Below, piece after piece: positions 35,901 through 50,900 of a DNA stretch of 64,000 bases. The DNA comes from Cardinalis cardinalis. Lineage: Eukaryota > Chordata > Aves > Passeriformes > Cardinalidae. How positions within the stretch are numbered: the first letter of the stretch is position 1; every line of letters begins with the position of its first letter. The notes under the pieces were generated by a model. That model worked only from the letters and a program-made list of their open reading frames with translations, ran no database searches and was not told the DNA's origin. The position numbers and the translations under genes are program-made. Location of the stretch: assembly GCA_014549065.1 (NCBI GenBank), contig JACDOX010000016.1, forward strand, positions 4,751,803-4,815,802. The letters are read 5' to 3'.

Positions 35901-38900
35901 CCTACACACCCAAATTTCATCTACTCAGCAGGGGTTCCTTAAAAGGAGTGGGATCACAGAGGCAGGAGGGAAGGATTCTCCAGAGTGACTCTGCTTCTGT
36001 GCACGCAAGTCAGATTCTTGGTTTTGGCAACAGTATTGCTATGTTAGAATTAACTGAATAACCAAAGCTGATGAAGCACTACTCCCTTAAACTCACAGAA
36101 GTCCCCAGACAAAGACCTGGCATTTTTTATATCTTTTCCCAAGTAACAACAAAAAACCAGTCACTCTCCATTCAAATATTAACAGTCAAAGGCTTGCATA
36201 GAAACACCTGACAACAGCAGGATGTTAGGTTTGATAAAACAGGGAATCAAATCCACTCTGATCCCAAGGACACTACTGCAGAATGAGTAGCTATTCAACA
36301 TGTAACTGTACAATAAACCAACTCAATTACTCTAAGTGAAATAAATCCTACTGCAGATTTAGATGAAGGGAATGTACCTCTAAAATGTAAATCTATTTGC
36401 CAGCTCAATCCTCCTCACTTGGCAGGGTTTCAGAGACATTAAGCCTCTCTTACCACTTGCCAACTTTCAGGAGGTAGAACAGATATAACAGGCATTGTTT
36501 GGAGGAAAAATAAACTTGCCCTTGCTAGCCCTTCTGTACCAAAAGCTAGAACAAGGCATTTCCTGGAAAGAGGAAAATATTATTCACACAAGGCTTTGGC
36601 AGGCAAGCTCGCCTTTGAAATACTGAGCACAATTCTACCTTCCCACTTTCACTGAAGGCAAATTCAAGCTAGATTAATTCAGAGATGGAAAAAAAAAAAG
36701 AAGCAATCAAAATAATTCTATAAAACTGCTTGTCTTAAAATGAAGACCTGAGCTTATATTTCTTAAGTAGAGCAAGGTAAGCTAAAACAGTGTAGTTACC
36801 TCACCCCAGGTCATGAATAAATTCAGCATTTGACCCAGACAGCTAAATCCCAAGGGGGACATTTTGAAATAACCTTTTGGAAAGGTATCGGGGACAAAAA
36901 AACCCAACCCAAACCAACAAAAACAACAAGTAAAAAACCAAAACAAAAAATCCCCAATCAAACTAAACCTCCCCATACTTTTACCTTTCAGGAGGCACAA
37001 TAGCTTGCAAAGGGCATTGCATGGCACAGCTGCTTAGATAATCTTAGTAACAAGAGACCATGCCCTAATTCCAGAAAGCTTCTCCTTGTATTTTTTTCCT
37101 CCCAAATTCACTCAAACTTATTTGTATGGAAATGCTTCCTTTTCTAAAAACCCTCTGAACAACCCCCTCAACCACAAGAACTAAACCAAACAATCCAGTA
37201 ACCTCCTCTGAACTTTCTCACTACTGCAGATAGCCAACAAAGCATCAGACTTGGAGTGAACAGGGTAGTTTTAGATCAGAAATTATACCTGGGCTAATCC
37301 AGCCACTGACTTGAGAAAGGCTGTATTTCATGATTCACCTCCATCCTCCACCCNCCAAAACACAAGACAGACTAACATTCATACAGAGGGAAACAGCCTT
37401 GTTCTGTTCATGAAGTACAAGAACAGCTATTAACAGAAAGCAACATCAACAGGGCACCTACAAATAAAGTATTTTCTTCACAGAAACAGGCAAAAGTGGC
37501 AGTATTAAGAAATTACAGCAAATCCTTTTGAAGTGGCACTAAATGGATGGACAATTATTCAACTCATGTTAAATGCCATGAAATTTTCTAAGTGGAATGT
37601 TTAATAGTGGCACTGAAATTGCCAAAATGCACAGGATGCTGAGGTCTACCACCAGCTCAGAATTGCTTTTCTCATGTAAGTGCTCTTACAACAAAACAGC
37701 TGAGCTATTAGAAATAAAACGTTGTGGGCACAGTAGATATTAAGTATTTTCTCACTGAAAGTTTCAGATTTAAAAAAGTAGCAAAATGAAGTTAAATACC
37801 CCTATTCCTAGTAAATAAAAAAAACCCACTTGCTTTCAAGAGCCTTTTAATGACCCAATTAAGTGGCCAAGTGCACACTAACCCAGTGAGGTATAAATAA
37901 CTTCAGTATAATGTGATTAGCATAATACAGCCCAGCTGAATACTGCAGTACTAATCAAAAGACAAAGTATGACGCTAAGATCAAACAGCAACAGAAAACT
38001 TCAAACTACTGTTTTCAGTCATTACCTGCCCTTACCCTGATGGTTTCAGTCATAGCTCCTTTATACCACATAGGCAAGTTCTCAAAGTGATTAATATTAA
38101 ATGCTAGGAGCAAGCATCAGAGATTTGTGCTTTGAAGCATGCATGATTTCAGATGGAAATCATACTGTAGGCAGTAATGAACACCACTGACAATGGAAGT
38201 TTGTGGCTTAGGTTTGATTTCCATATTAAAAAGACACTGATTAAGGTTAGGCAAATCTTCACACTATATATATTTTTCATGATTANCCCATGAAATGGAA
38301 TTTCAAGAAGCTAGTGTAGGATTAGATGTGACTGTTCAAACATTACACATTGGATTGTTAGTTTGTCACTGACTGCAGTCCGACAGCTCCAGTGCTTGAG
38401 CTCTAAGGCACTGCAGTTTGTGCCCAAGTCTCCTCAGGCTGTTAATTGCACCCTGCAGCTCACTCTGTACCACAGAAATAATGACAAACACTCTGCTCTG
38501 TTAGGCTGGCCCTAGGTGAGAAATAAAACATCCTATAAACTGAAGGGNCTCATAAAGAATAACCTTGTTGACCTCTGTGCACTATCAGTGTTTCCTGTTC
38601 ACCAGGTCAAAGCATTTCCTCACCTCCCTTCTGCCCCTCAGTTTATCCTCACTGGAAGGTGTTTCCCTGCATTCCACCTTTCAGACTGAGTTTTCCAGTG
38701 CACAACCTGCATGGCACATGTCCCTCATACTACTGAGTAAAATAAAAGCCAGCATTAAGAGCTGATATAGAAACATCAAATTTATTCTTCAGACTTAGGA
38801 GGACAGAAAAAAATTTCAACGGAACCAGCTCACTGTCATCTTTAAATGTGTTGGAAGACACTNGAGGGAAATAGAAGGTTTTCCTCTAGGTATGGCAAGA

Positions 38901-41900
38901 TACTTCTGCTTACTTACCAAGGAATCCTGTGATAAAAACCAGAAGCTCTTAAAAAATATTATTTTCTGTGGGTTTTATTGCTTTAAACAACCAAAAAATC
39001 TCATTAAGAAGTGCAAAGTGTAAGCATTGAATACATTTAATCCATGTGAGAAGCTACTATACGTATTTCCTGCACATAAATACAAGAAAGAGAATAAAGC
39101 CTCAAGAAGAAAGATTACTATGCTACATATCAACCTTTAAAACACAAAGGACAAAATGCAATGTATACTGACCTGAGTAAGATCTGGAATGTCACCCTGA
39201 TCAATTCCAACTTGCTGGGTTTACAAAAAAATGGAAAAAGTACATTACTACATGCAGTGCCAATGAACATAAAAACCAGCAGTGTTACATAGAAACTAGC
39301 ATATTTTNAAAAATTTTCTGAACTGCTACAAGTTTCACTAGGAACACACCTTAGAAATCAAAAATGCATTAAACTGCATCTCAAGNNGAACTCAGCTTTT
39401 CATCCAGCCTAACTTTGATGCAGAAAAGCCTGCTAGAAGCATTACAAACAGCCACATTGCTTACTGGAACTAGTTATCAATTTTTAAGTACTTACAGTAA
39501 AGGAGAGCCCTATAGATATCTTTAAATAGACTGTAATAATCAGTTTATACATTCTGGAGCATTCATAAAATTTATAGTGATACTTCAGAAAGTTTACTAT
39601 GTGGTCTGGCTAATAAAAAGGATACCCAAGAATCCCACTCCATGTTAACAAGCATNTACAATCTTTAAAATATCTAATCTCTAGAAAACTTCCTTGTCTA
39701 GTGAAGTTAAGCAAACAATCTGTTTCAAGGTGTTTCTGTGAATATTGATTGTGTACCTATACAGACAGCTAAATTATATCCTTTCCATATACATAGATTT
39801 ATTTACCTCTGCTACTTTGAGGAACTCTGACAATTTGGTCATTCTGGCAAGAAATTTTTTGTAAATATCCAAGCCTTCTTTGCACTGGGTCTTCTTCATA
39901 TCAAAATATCTTTCTGAGGATGCAAATAAAACACTTGTAAGATAATACCCTCCCAGGCAAAAAGCTGACACAGTATTATAGAAGTTAATTTGACACAAAG
40001 TTCAGTAACAGGACAGTAGTAACTCAAAGCTATTCAGATATTCAAGCTTATAGGAATACCTGAAACCTTTTATAAAAAGTCAGTCAATACAAAACCACTG
40101 ATTTTTCTGTTTCAGTGTGTTAGACTATAATGCAAAAATTTATTAAATATGGATGTGAATCAGTGCAAATCGTTAAATTGTATATTATGGTGAATATTTT
40201 CAAAAAGTCAGCTTTTTTTCTAAAAGCTGGCAATGAGACAAATTATTTTATAATTTGAAATTATTCCTGGTATTTATTTACCTTTTAAGACGCTGTATCA
40301 ATACATTTTGATACTGAAGTATCAAATGTATACTGAACTGACCTACCAAAAGGAGCATCAGCCACATCTTTTACTTTTTATGGTTTTGCTCTATATACTT
40401 ACAAATATAGCACTGAGCAAAAATTACTGGATTAACAGAACAGACTGATGGCTTCATTCATAAATTTGCTTAAATAGTAATGAAAACACTTTGCTAGGAG
40501 CTTATCACCCTTAAAAAAAAAACAAACACCTGAATTTCATCTCAACAGCTCAGGCAGATTCAGGTACCAGTCAAAGGTGACCAGTCAAGTTTTAAAGAAA
40601 GAACAGGAAAACAGAACTGAGCCATACTGTGAGTATACTAAATACTCAAAACACCACATATCTCACCAAACCTTTACAGTCCAATTGCAAAGGTTATCCA
40701 CTGCACTTTCATGGTATTTTTGTTTCAGTCTCACCAACCACCCTCTCATTTCACTTTCTGTTTCAATATGCATTCTTCCAGGTAGAAGTGGATGTGTAAG
40801 CCTATGCTCCTGGTCACTAAAACTAAGACAGGCTTCATTTAACAGCAACAAAGCAGAGAAAATTTATTAAGAAACTGAAGTAATAAATTGTCTGTGTTCT
40901 TTAGTTTTTTCAATATCTTTCACAAAATTCAAAAGCTAAAAAAATTCTCACATACCTAAAAGATTAATAATCCCCTCATTGTATGCTGCAAAAAGTCTAA
41001 TGGAATCTTTAAAGAGGAGCATAAAGGCAGCATTTATAACACCATTTGTTAGTTCATTTGGATTTGCCTGTGTAGAAAGCAATGAGAAAGTAAATTAGTA
41101 TTTAACAAAATAATGGAACTCTCACTTCAAAATGAGAGGATGTTACTTAACACTGAGCTTAAAGTACTTACATCAAAATCAAGGAGTGCATCAAGNTGGT
41201 TCTGTATGATTGGAAGGGTTTTCAGAAGTTTTTCAGGATTCATAGTTCTCATCACTCCATCTATCCTACAGAGTAAAGGACACACATTTACAAGATANAA
41301 AAATATCAGCACACATTGTATTGTTTCAACAATGCAACATTGCTTCCAAGGGCCAAAAGAGCACCATTCTATGACAAGTTCAGGAACAACTGTGGCCCTC
41401 CTTGTCCCACCCCCTGCAACAGGAAGGGTCAAACACAAGTAGCAGAGTAGTCTTACCCTCTTTTCATTTTGGTGAAGTCAACTGCTACAAGTCTATATGA
41501 AAGTGCTTTTTCATTCAAGTATCTGCTGTATCGCCTAATGAAGGTAGACATATCATAGCCTAGAAGTTAAGCATTTGTAAGTTAGATATTTTAAAGGGAA
41601 AACTGAAGTTTTTCAGTTCTTTTCAAGAACTGTTCTCCTACTAGCCTATTTTACGTCAGCTTGCATAAAAAGTCCTTCCTAGGCACTTTCCAGGATCTTG
41701 AGATGTGACAATAGTTTCTTCCCAAGTGGCTAAGATTAGGAAAGCATTTGGTGCAATTATGAGAANAAACACCTAAACACATTAAAATATTAGACAAGAA
41801 CTGAGCATGAAAGCTTAGCCTAGCACCAAGCAGTTATTGTTAAAATGTACTTGAAATTACAATAAAAATGTATTCCTAATAAAATGTTGAAGAGTTTGGT

Positions 41901-44900
41901 AACTTATCTGCCATCCCTCAAAATCTCCATAAAAACCTAAAAACGTTTTCTACCATGAGCAAGNAATTGAAGGACTTATCAGAGATTTGAAGAAGTTCTC
42001 CCTATTTATACAGCACATCCTAGTTACCATTCCATGCACCTTAACAGTAAATATTTACTGCTGAGTCTTTAAAATGCAACAACAGAAATTATTATTGTAC
42101 TGATAATTAATCAGGTTTATTCTAATGGGCATTAAGAGCTCATTTTGTAAAATTTACAGCTCTGTGTGCAATGCTGCATACAGACAGATTTCTAGTACTC
42201 ACCTAGGTAACTCAATGTCACTTTACCTGTGTCTACATTCTTGGCTGGACGTTCTTTGGTGTTTCACAGAATAACAATCAAACCAGCCTTCCATTTAAAT
42301 GTCATTTAGCTCCCAGTGTGCACCAATGCATGCATCATCACAGAGAAAAAGGAGTAGAGTGATCTCCTTCAGTGCAAGATCCTTACCCTGCATGGCACTT
42401 TTGTCCAGGTAGTTATTTAGGTTGAACAAAGTGTTCCGGGATGCAAGATACTGGATAAAGCGCTGTTGGTGAAGGAAAAATGGACAATGTAATAATTGTT
42501 GTGACAGTCAAAACATAGAAGCATATTACAAGCAAACTACACTTACCTTGTAGCTGTTTCTAGTAACCTCTATGTACAATAGAAATTAGTCAAAAGGGGA
42601 AAAAATTAGAGGAGAACCTGAAAATACTCATTGGCAAAGCCTCTGACATTCACAACTNAATTTGGCAAAAATATAAATTTAAACTAAACAAAGAGACATC
42701 ACTGCTCATAAATAAAAANCAAATAATCCTAGAAGCAGCTGCCTAGTTAACTTTGTACTTTAGAACAGACAAGCTGGAAAACACAAAACAAAAATACTAC
42801 TAGGCTCCTGAAGTTTGCTGTAGCTCAGCTGCTGCAGTGTGAAGAGCACACTATGTTTTACAGGTCATTTCTATCAAGTTCACAGAGCTTGGCAGAGAGG
42901 AGGAACACCAAGCTTTCACAGCAGGTTAATGGCTGGAAAGCATTTCTAAGAATTGTCACTTCAGTGTTACCAGTGGTGAACAATCATTTCTTAGGTCAAT
43001 GACCACACACAGGTTCAGAACTGTCACCTGACCAAAGTTTAGCTTTTAACATAAGGCTTGTGCAAGAGAGGCCACATTTTTAACTCCATGTTATTGACTA
43101 GGAAGCTTTTAATAAATTGTGATGAAATAATTTAAGTGAATTAAATGCAGTAGAACAGTGCTTCAGAGGAATTCTAACAGCAACAACACATGAAGATTCA
43201 GCCCATTAGATGATGCCTTGCAAGATCAAATATTCCAGTCACCATATTCCTGTCCCCTTTACCAAGTATTCTTTCTTATCTGTTANTAGGTTGGCTGCAC
43301 ATTTACAGAGTGCTAACAAGACTCTTCTGCTGTGCTCTTACTGATAAGCACTACCCTAATGAAGTAAAGCTCATCAGAAGTCTTTCAAGCCTTTATTCTA
43401 GAAAGGTCACTTNTTATTCCCTCACAGACCAACCCAGATACCTGCAGGTAAACTGAAAACACTGATATATTTTGGTATTGAAATAATGAAGGAATATTAT
43501 TTTTCTTCCAGACAAATACTTTAGAGCTATCAGCAGAGGAAAAACAAAATCTTTGAAAAACTGAAGTACATATCTAATGCTTTACAGATTGAGACAATTT
43601 TTNNAAAACTGTCTAGTAGGCTTTAAGAGAATAAATCATGTCTTACCTCATTTCCATACATCATGAGGTGGTGTGTTGTAATTAGAGCTTTGAACACTAC
43701 AACCCAGCTACTGTTTGCAGTTCTCTCAAAGAGTGTATCTGCCAACTGTGGAATATTCACATTCATTTCATTTGTGCACTGTATTAGATCTAAATTAAAG
43801 GAAAAAAAAATCAAAGCATTACAATGAATTACATGCTCAGAGGATCAACATGTTATTTTGTGGTTTTCACATTGAGAATTCATACTGNAAGCATTAACTT
43901 CGGTTGTTTAAGAAATAACTGAGCTTCTTTACTCTCCTTGCTCAGATTCACTACATTTTACTGAAACACTCCAAGTATGAACTTCAAAGGCATTTCAATA
44001 ATTTGATGGAGTCCCAATATCTCATCAATAAATAACCTGTTCCATTAAAATGGAGCCCAAATTAGTCTCTGAAAGCCAGTGTGAGCTGGCTGGATGTGTG
44101 ACCTTCTGGATGCTCAATGCTCAAGGCCACTCCATGTAACCAAAAAAATGAAAATCTGAGAAATAACGAAAAGCTGAGACATCCCAACCTCATGAGATTA
44201 ACAGGCAGCACAACCCTGCCACTCCCACCTAGGCCTGAGTACTCACACATGATGGCAATTAAATGCTATGAATTTCTAAAATATGTCTCCTTTCTGCAAG
44301 AATTAAGGGCAAGAATTTGCATCTATGCACCCTCCCACTTAGCTTAAAAACATCTGATGACAAGCCTATGAGTATTTTGTGATGGATCATGGTAGGTCTT
44401 GGGCTTTCATACAAAAAAGCTCTTTGTGTCCTAGACTGACAATAAACTCAACAGTAGAACATTAACTTGGGAGGTCAGAGACAGAGTGGTTCAAGACTTN
44501 GCCTGAGATTTAGCACAAAACCAGGACAGGCTCCAGCACACACATGGGAAGAGCACTTGCCTGAGAAGGCAAAAGAAGNCACTTGCTGAGAAAAGAGCAG
44601 AGAACTGAACCCAGGACTACTCTAAACCCCTCAAGACATGCACATCAGACATTTATTCTCTCTCTGTGCTAAATTTGGCTCAGGTGTGATCAAAGTACAC
44701 CCTAAGGACTGGGCAAGGCCAGTAAAACAAACATTTGGTTTGAAAAGCTTCCTTTGTGGCCTCTCATTTAAGCTGAGCCTGTGAGCAGCCCATTGGCAGC
44801 AGAGCCCAGTGCTGTTTGTGCAGCTTGTCTGGATGAGGAGCTGAAGGAGGGCAGGTGCCTGGGCAGCCAGGCAGCAGCTGAGAGCTCAGACTCTGTCCTC

Positions 44901-47900
44901 AGAAGCATTTTAAATGTCAACTTAGAGCTCACACATCGGTAATTCAGGACAAAATATTTCACAGAAATACTGCACTTAAAATTTATATCTTTCTAGTGCA
45001 CAGAGTATATTACAGATGGACTTTAACTAAAGATTGGTTTATTAAGACAAAGCCCTTTGATTAAGAATTGCTGTTTAAAATAGTTTAATAACCAGAGTAA
45101 TTTTAATAAAGAATTTTAGTATCTCATCAAGGTAAAAAGCTATAAAATGCCAGTTATAATAAGTTACTAATTTCATTCAGATGTCAGAGATTTCCAAGTA
45201 CGTACAACACATGGAAGCTGGGATGAAAACTTTCACTCTTATTAGCAACACACAAAAATGCTGAAATAGCNGCACAAAAAGAAGAGCACCAGAAAGCAGC
45301 TTTAAGCAAGCTATACATCAAAANCTTATTGCTGAGTAGTATTCAAATAGTTCAATTTTTACAAATGTGAACTTTCTCCAAAGTAATTGAGTTACTACTA
45401 GTAATTGAGTTACCAAGTAATTTGTTAGCTACTGCTCCCTATTCATTGTTACATCACCATCAGATACTCTGTCAAATTAATAAGTACTTTAAACTAGAGG
45501 TCCAAACAGTCTATAGGCAATTATTGCCCCATATAATGNAGCAAGAGCCTCATCAATTGAATGAGGATCTTGTAGTGACATTCCCAAGTAGTTATCTCAA
45601 AATATACAAAGGCAACTAAGTCTTCCTGANTCCAATCAATTTATAATCAGGTATTATAGAAATACATGGAAAATACTGAGCAGTATCTAAGAGCAGCAGC
45701 TGATGTGTCTGTACCCCACACAGAAATGTTACAGGACTATTAAAAGTTCTACTCTCAGTTTATAAAAACCAACCAAACAACAAAACCNCAACCAACAAAA
45801 ATCTCACAAACTCTTTCAAGAGCAATACCTGTAAAACTAGGTAAGAGTTAAAGAAATTCCATTGATCCGCTGAGGNCAAAGACCACACAGCTTATCGAAA
45901 ATATTAATTCAGCACAAAGTCCTTTTGCTTCACACAACCAGTAAGCCAGTCATTTTTTTCACTNAAGATTTTTCAATACTAAATGTGCTTATTAAATAAC
46001 AGATGAAACTAGAAGGAAGATCCAGGTTAAAACCCAAAATCTTGCTGCTCTCCAGTCAAACTACCTGAGGTATTTTCATTCATATTTTGCCAGTGNCCCC
46101 CAGAGATCTCTGTCCTGTCACCTTCCCTCAAGCTAAGGTCTCCCAGCAGATGTTCCAGCAGACCCCAAGATGATGCTAACACTGGGAGATCCTTTGCACA
46201 TTCTAATGTCTGTGACTGCCATTGAGTGTTCTCACAGTGCTGCTGGGGCACAATGTGACAGGAATCCTACTGTTACACCTGCATGCAGTGCTATAACTGG
46301 AGAGCTCTCCTGAAGCCCCACATCCATAAAACAAGTTTTGCTTCATGCCAGAATAAAGGTTTACTNCCACAAGAAGCCATGCAGATCTCTTCTGTCAAGT
46401 GTCAGTAACAGAGTGAAGCTGACAGAGCTCTGCTGTATTTGAGAAGCTCTTTTGTTNTTGTTTAATTCTCAAGTGTGGATGGTTCTGTGTAAGTTGCACG
46501 CCTGTCCATTTCAAAAGGCAACCAAAATTAAATACCCCACATAGGCAGGGCCACTAGGAGTCCAATTCAAGCTGTGGCTGAGTGAGCTGCCACCCCGTGC
46601 ACTTGAGACAGGCAGAGGACAACACTCNCTGGCTGCCCTAAAGACAATTTTCACAGGGGGTACTCAGCACAGCCCGGTCTTTGATTTCAAACCTCCTTCA
46701 ACACTGAAGCACATAAGTCACAGTTACCAATATCAGAGAACACATGCTTAGACAAACAAAATGTCTCTGAAATACTAAACTAANCAAAAAATGTCAGTGC
46801 ATTTTATAGGCCAAAACTGAACTTTCTTAAGAGCATGTTGCAAAAGACCAAGTTTAAAAATAAGGCTACTCCAAGGCTTCAATAAGGCTACTTGGGTAAT
46901 TAAAAAAATATTATTTTACAACTAGCAATAAAAATAAAGCTGGCATTACATGTTAATCCTACAATTGAGATACATAAAGAGAAATGCAAGTGCCATTTCT
47001 CTAACATGATTCTTCTAAGCCTGCAAGGGGAGTATCTATATAGAGACAACTGCAGGGATCTATTACAGCTGGTGGCACAGAAGGAAGAGGTTATTATCCC
47101 CATACAGCTGGAAGCAGAAAGGAACACATGCACCTGAGAGACTGACAGCTGGGCAACAGTAACATGGATGTTGGCAGCAAAAACTGGAATGAAATGCACA
47201 GGGTGAGTGATGCTCATTTTCTTATCGCNGTACTTATATAAACACTTCACAACTCAAAGCATTTTGCCAATTACCCAGAGGAATCATTTCAACTGCAAGT
47301 GAAACTGCAGCACTATTTCTAGAATGGAATTTAGAGACATGTTAACATCACACAGGGAAAAAAAANGNAAAAAAGAAAAATGAAAATAAAATAATAAATC
47401 TAACAGCTTTAAACCAGAAGAGTACCATAGGGGTTTTTCAAGCAGCCTGGAAGAGCTGTGAGAATCTTAGTGCCTAGAAGAGTACTTAGTATTTCTTTCC
47501 CACAACTCATCTGAAATACTGGCACATCATCTATGAAGCTATACAGCTCTTCAGAGAGCAGCATAAATCCAGATATTAAAAACAAAATAAAAAANATATA
47601 TATCAGGTTTTTGGAAAATTCTCAGAAAAAAAACTGACATACTTTTCAACTTTTAAGTAATGGGAAAAGCCATAATTTTTTTGAGTCAGGAATCTCTCTC
47701 AAGAGAGCTGTAAATACACAAGATAAAGGCAACCATAATAGTTTAATATTCATGTATTTCTTCCATTTTGTCACAGGACTGAAACTACTTTAAGACAGAT
47801 ATAAGAACTAAGACCATTTTCCTCAGTCCCAGCAGTCTTAAAAAAATACATTTTCTTCTAGAAAGTTGCATCATAGATGGCACATTACAAAAATGTAAAA

Positions 47901-50900
47901 CATCAGAGCNGCTTCAGCCAACTTTCTCAGTGTAGCCAAGGAATGTAACAATTTTTGCTGGAAGACTTAAAAGACAGCATTCAACTGTTACAAACATTGT
48001 TTTGCCCTTGTCTGCTCATAGCTCATGTCTGAGAGCAATCTTTAAATTTCAGTTATTATATAACAGCTAAATCTGAATTTTGAGTTACTTTACCACAAGC
48101 AAAGCAATTCAGCTATTCTGTCCCACTCCCCCACTAAACAAGGACACAGGACAGATAACTCACAATCTTTTAAGAAAAGCTATGTACAAGCCCCANTTAT
48201 AGATCCCCACAATATTAACTNTTTTTTTGTTCAAGTTAAATTCCTCAATTNTTGTACTGAAAAACTTCACAATTTGCTAAAGAACTTCAAATGAATGACA
48301 GCCACTGGTCTGAGTAAAGGATTCAAAAAATGCCTTTGTTCTGTATCACAACTTGCACATCTCTGCAAGAACCACACTGCATCAGCATTCACTTGACAGT
48401 CAAAAGCTCAAGTTGCCAAGAGAAAGAAAGGGCAGTACCAGAATTACAGTGCCAGAATTACAGTGCCAGAATTACCACTTCTTAGAAGGTTTCCAAACCT
48501 TGTATACATATGGGAGTTCTAAATTTTGATTAACAACATTAACTACCTTTCCCTCCCCTGTGCTTCTTTAGTGGGTTGTATACAAGTTAAACAGAAGCTG
48601 TTTTTTCATTACTGTGTTAANTTAAAAGTTTAAGCTGCAATTAATNAAGGGGCTTGTTTTTTCCAAGTTTTGGTCTACACACAAGTCTACTTAGCCAGTT
48701 ACCAGCCTGGCTANAGCTTTAATTTATTCTTTTTTCTTTTGATTCTACAGTGGTTAGACAAGAGGATGTTTGCCTCCAAAGGTGTGAGAGCCCCACTCTG
48801 CTGTAACCCAGACTCTGAGGGAGTGACAGAACAGTCACCAGGAAAGAAGAGACAAGACCTTCAGGTGCTCCATTATCAGTCTCTATAGAGCATTTTATAT
48901 TATCTGAAAATATTACAAAATACTACAGAAATAGATCTGTTTACTTATTTAGGACANCATGACCTACTTTAAAAGGTAAATCCCCAAGGATGCCCATTGA
49001 CATTGCTTAGGTTTTTGGGGTGGATTTTTTGTGGGTGTTTTTTAACTCTTGAAGTAAAACATGACTATACTACTCAGCATTTAGTAGTCAGATAAACCAC
49101 AAGACACTTCAATACTCACAGACACTGCATATGTAACACCTTTCTGTAAAAACCTATATTGTAATACCACAGTTTTTCTTGCTGAGGAAACTTGGCAGTA
49201 AGGGGATTTTAAGAATTAATCTGAACAGAGGGCACAAACTGATACTCCTCCACAATGCCTGATACAACTGCAGTAACTCTCAAAAAATCGTTCCTGGTAA
49301 AGCTTTTTCCTGAGCAGCAATTACAAATAATAGCAGATGGTGTAGCATTTTGAATGACACACACACANAGTGACCAGAGTACAACTACCAGAGCTTTACA
49401 TTAAATCCAAGCTATGTTTTCCTTCATACTGTACTTAAATTGGGAAGTACTTGCACTGTATCTTGGAAAAACATACTCTATGATTTTTTTTTTCCAGAGA
49501 TTGCTGTATTTCGTATCTACCTGCTCACATTCAATACAAGTAAGTCTTGTGTCAAGTGAAAAAATAAAAATGCCACTCAAAGGGTTGCAGATGTTTGAAA
49601 AGCCGTGCCTGGGTAGGCTCAATGAAGGCAGGAGCATGTGCATTGGGAATTTTTTAAGCCCTTTCAGACATATTTAAGGTACCATATATCACATCTTTTT
49701 TTTTCCCTACCCCACCAAAGCATTCCTCTATTTCAGATACCAAGTGATAATAAAATTTTTGTCTGTCTTAGGCCAAAGTTTGAGCAAATGAATTACACCA
49801 GAATACAGAACTCACGTGGCACAGAAGGGGACTGTCAGGAGACTGACTGACAGCTCCAAACAGCCTGGGATCAAAAGGAACTTGTTAGTCAAAAAGCAAT
49901 TATCAGTTTANGGTATTCTCAAGTTAAGAATTGTTCCATGTTTCCATTTTCTTATTTTGTAAGGGTGACTTCTAGCTGATGACATTATTTCAATAGTATT
50001 TTCAAACAACACACTACCTTTTATAGGATTCAGAACCTTCCAAACTATTGAGCAAGCTGTCACCACTTTCTGGCTTCCTGTTATGTTGCCATTTCTGNAC
50101 TCAAAGGTTACCTCACTGAACTTGTATTACACGCAGAACACAAGACCAGAAGAAATAAGCTAACTTTAAAAAGGTATCTTTAGAAAACAAATTGTCAGTT
50201 ACCCAGTTTTTAAGGCTTTTCATTTCAACACAATAGTTGCAATGTTCACTACTGTAGCTGGATGCCACCCATTCAGATCAGTAACAAATGAAATATATAT
50301 TTGGCTGGTTTTAACTGTTTGATCCACAGCAAAAGCTCTCACACAAGCCAGAACGAGCAGACCAGTGTCACAGGGTCACACATCCCAACTATCCTCAAAC
50401 AATATAACCCAGAATGCTTCTGCCGAGAGCGTGAACCAGCAGCACCTTTAGTACCATCAACTTGCATGAATCCTGCAAAACTACCCGCCTGCCTTTGAAG
50501 AAACCAGCAAAAGCCTTCAAGCCTTTTTTCCTCTCTTTAATGGAAACACACACACTTATTTCGCTTTTACAAGCTGCAGAGCGGGTATGCTACAGAATGT
50601 ACAAGGTTTGTGCACTTTTGAGCAAGCAGACAGGAACTCCAATTGCTACTCTGTTACTAAAGCGAAGCAATACCACTGACACTTCTGGAGATTTCAGGGG
50701 TAACTCTCTGCATCTTTCGGTATAGACAAAGAGGTTTTAACATACTTAGTTTAAACGTATTAACGGCAACATACTCTCATCCAGAAGAAACGTACTGATC
50801 AACCTACGCCCTTCCTTTTACCTCGCTTTTAATCTTTTACCTCGTTTCGCGATTTGTAAAACAGAAAACGATTATATTTCAGGAAACGTTCGAAATGTTT